Assembly (NCBI GenBank): GCA_938091985.1
Contig: CALKOE010000111.1
Location: 1 to 6,084 of the forward strand
Reading direction: 5' to 3'
Source: an uncultured Acidimicrobiales bacterium
Lineage (GTDB): Bacteria; Actinomycetota; Acidimicrobiia; Acidimicrobiales; Aldehydirespiratoraceae
Length of the DNA stretch: 6,084 bases
Of this stretch, positions 4,931 through 6,084 are shown piece by piece; position 1 is the first letter of the stretch; the number at the start of each line of letters is the position of its first letter. The notes under the pieces were generated by a model that saw nothing but the letters and a program-made list of their open reading frames with translations, was not told the origin of the DNA and made no database searches. Position numbers and translations under genes: made by a program.

Positions 4931-6084
4931 TCAGCCCACGAGCGCCAACTCGCACACGGCCGGTGCCGTCGCCGGGTTGCACGTCGGCGGGACCGCAACC
5001 TCGTAGCCCGTGCCGAACGCTGGATCTTCGGCGTAGTAGTCGGTGCTGAGGAAGTGAGCACCACTGCCGACGGCTGCATCGCGACGGGTTGTGTCGCCAT
5101 TTCGAGCGTCTGCCGTGGGCGAATCCGTTCGGGTTCGGATCAAGTAGCCCTCGGCGGCGCGCTGAGCGATTTCGTCAGCGCCGCCGATGGGGTCGTCGAT
5201 GCGCAAGAACGCGGCATCCGGGTCGCCGGGTGAGCTCGTCGTGAACATCACTCGGCCGGCCAGCACATCGCTCGGCGCTCGGTACACGTCGCGAGCGACA
5301 CCGGTGTTGACCAGGCTGAACATGACCTTGCCGCGGCTGTCGTCGATTGTCGGCCAACCGTCGGCCAACACGACCTCCTCGAGCGTCAGGGCATCGCCGC
5401 GCACGTCATCGGGCCGAATGATGCGATCCGCGCCGACCGCCGCAATCAGTTCGGCGTCGAGCGCATCCATCACCGCAGCATCCGTCGTGACCGGGCTCGT
5501 CCATTCGATGCCGAGATCCGGAAGCGCAAGGCCGCTTGCGGCGGCGGCGTCGGGCACCGACTCCTGCTTGACCTCGATCATGATCATCAGCGGCAGGTGA
5601 GTGGGATTCGCATCGGACCACGCCGCGACTTCACCGAGGCAGATCTGCAGGGTGAGACAGTTCGTTTCGAAGTCGAAGTCCTGGGTGTGCAGCACCTTGA
5701 AACCGGGCTCGTCGAGCGCGGCGATCCCCGACTCAGCCGGCAGACCCACCACGGGCAGGGCCGCCCGTGTCCCATACAACCCGCCATCGGGGTCGGCGAA
5801 CACGTCGATCTCGAACTGTCGAATGCCGAAGTCGGCGAGCTGTTCGGTGAGCGACCGGTGGGAGTAGTCGATCGACTCGGCGAGCTCGGCGCTGACGAGC
5901 TCGATCGCTGCGTACGTCAACGGTTCAGGGCGGAGGTGATACGAGTTGTGGGACCCGAGCACCTGCATGTCGTTGAGCCGGAGTGGATCCGGGGCGACGG
6001 TGGTCGTCGTGGTCGTCTCTGCCACTGTCGTCGACGCTGGCACGGTGGTTGTCGACTCAGTCGTCGTCGGAGCAGCATCGCTGC
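4931..6084 (-). CDS. secreted Ca2+-dependent phosphoinositide phospholipase C-like protein, N-terminus cut by window edge
   Basis: The frame is open to the right edge. A GTG at 6043 lies inside a Thr-rich linker and is an unlikely start; the real start, probably with a signal peptide or lipobox, is outside. Numbering from that GTG, the catalytic domain covers about 21-340. QVLGSHNSYHLRP (27-39) carries the first active-site histidine (His32). IRQFEIDVFADPDGG (74-88) carries acidic residues Glu78 and Asp80. KVLHTQDFDFETNC (116-129) gives the second histidine, His119. LPLMIMIEVK (150-159) is a core strand, and DARNGDTTRRDAAVGSGAH (312-330) then FLSTDYY (331-337) are typical of the family's end (PF16670-like, as in Streptomyces antibioticus PI-PLC, from memory). 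Cys129/Cys135 and Cys354/Cys364 could form disulfides, fitting export. It should cleave phosphoinositide-type phosphodiesters outside the membrane; the substrate is not established. It has no evident link to arginine synthesis, though it reads in the same direction, 64 bases upstream of argC. Confidence 0.85.
   Translation of the reverse strand, partial: SDAAPTTTESTTTVPASTTVAETTTTTTVAPDPLRLNDMQVLGSHNSYHLRPEPLTYAAIELVSAELAESIDYSHRSLTEQLADFGIRQFEIDVFADPDGGLYGTRAALPVVGLPAESGIAALDEPGFKVLHTQDFDFETNCLTLQICLGEVAAWSDANPTHLPLMIMIEVKQESVPDAAAASGLALPDLGIEWTSPVTTDAAVMDALDAELIAAVGADRIIRPDDVRGDALTLEEVVLADGWPTIDDSRGKVMFSLVNTGVARDVYRAPSDVLAGRVMFTTSSPGDPDAAFLRIDDPIGGADEIAQRAAEGYLIRTRTDSPTADARNGDTTRRDAAVGSGAHFLSTDYYAEDPAFGTGYEVAVPPTCNPATAPAVCELALVG
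5990..6082 (-). other. Thr/Ser-rich linker coding segment
   Basis: On the minus strand this stretch encodes SDAAPTTTESTTTV, then PASTTVAETTTTTTVAP, built from repeated ACG/ACC codons. It joins the missing N-terminus to the PLC-like domain. Such linkers usually follow the signal peptide or lipid-anchored cysteine of secreted actinobacterial proteins. They hold the domain away from the membrane and can be O-glycosylated. The repeat is low complexity rather than a mobile or regulatory element. Confidence 0.7.

Noticed and set aside
5569..5578. Palindrome GATCATGATC
   Set aside because: It falls inside the PLC-like coding region, where it encodes part of the MIMIE core strand, and has no second copy or promoter nearby. 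Chance is the simpler reading.
5990..6082. ACGACC-rich repeat as a possible CRISPR or mobile repeat
   Set aside because: It is in frame, encodes a Thr-rich linker, and has no regular repeat-spacer pattern.

Overview
The window is a GC-rich stretch (about 60-65% G+C by eye) in which every supported gene reads on the minus strand, from right to left. Most of it is a five-gene arginine biosynthesis cluster in the order argC-argJ-argB-argD-argF. argF runs off the left edge. Upstream of argC lies the 3' part of a gene for a secreted, calcium-dependent PI-PLC-like protein, which runs off the right edge.

Organism: the contiguous argCJBDF order, the ArgR-type operator built on TTGCAT/ATGCAA half-sites, an apparently leaderless argC start and the Thr-rich linker of the secreted protein all point to a high-GC actinobacterium. 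Several sequence details (SARTR in ArgF, the form of ArgC and ArgD) suggest the class Acidimicrobiia. That placement is inference from memory of the families; no search was run.

Layout, in order of transcription: 6084-4931, PI-PLC-like protein with its N-terminus missing. 4930-4867, a 64-base gap holding a probable pair of ARG boxes and an argC promoter whose -10 sits so close to the ATG that transcription probably begins at the start codon. 4866-3832, argC. 3822-2584, argJ. 2587-1694, argB. 1697-471, argD. 471-1, the first 157 codons of argF. The argJ/argB and argB/argD junctions are ATGA overlaps and argD/argF is a TGATG overlap, so the cluster is almost certainly one operon with coupled translation. 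No gap between genes exceeds 64 bases.

Pathway: ArgJ moves the acetyl group from N-acetylornithine to glutamate. ArgB phosphorylates N-acetylglutamate, ArgC reduces the acyl phosphate to the semialdehyde, ArgD transaminates it to N-acetylornithine, ArgJ releases ornithine, and ArgF makes citrulline. ArgB carries the N-terminal helix typical of arginine-inhibited kinases. With the ARG boxes, this suggests control by arginine at both transcription and enzyme level. argG, argH and argR are not in the window and may lie beyond argF.

No new biological system was found. The points most worth a second look are the tandem operator with a leaderless promoter, and an ArgJ that looks alphaproteobacterial rather than typically actinobacterial.
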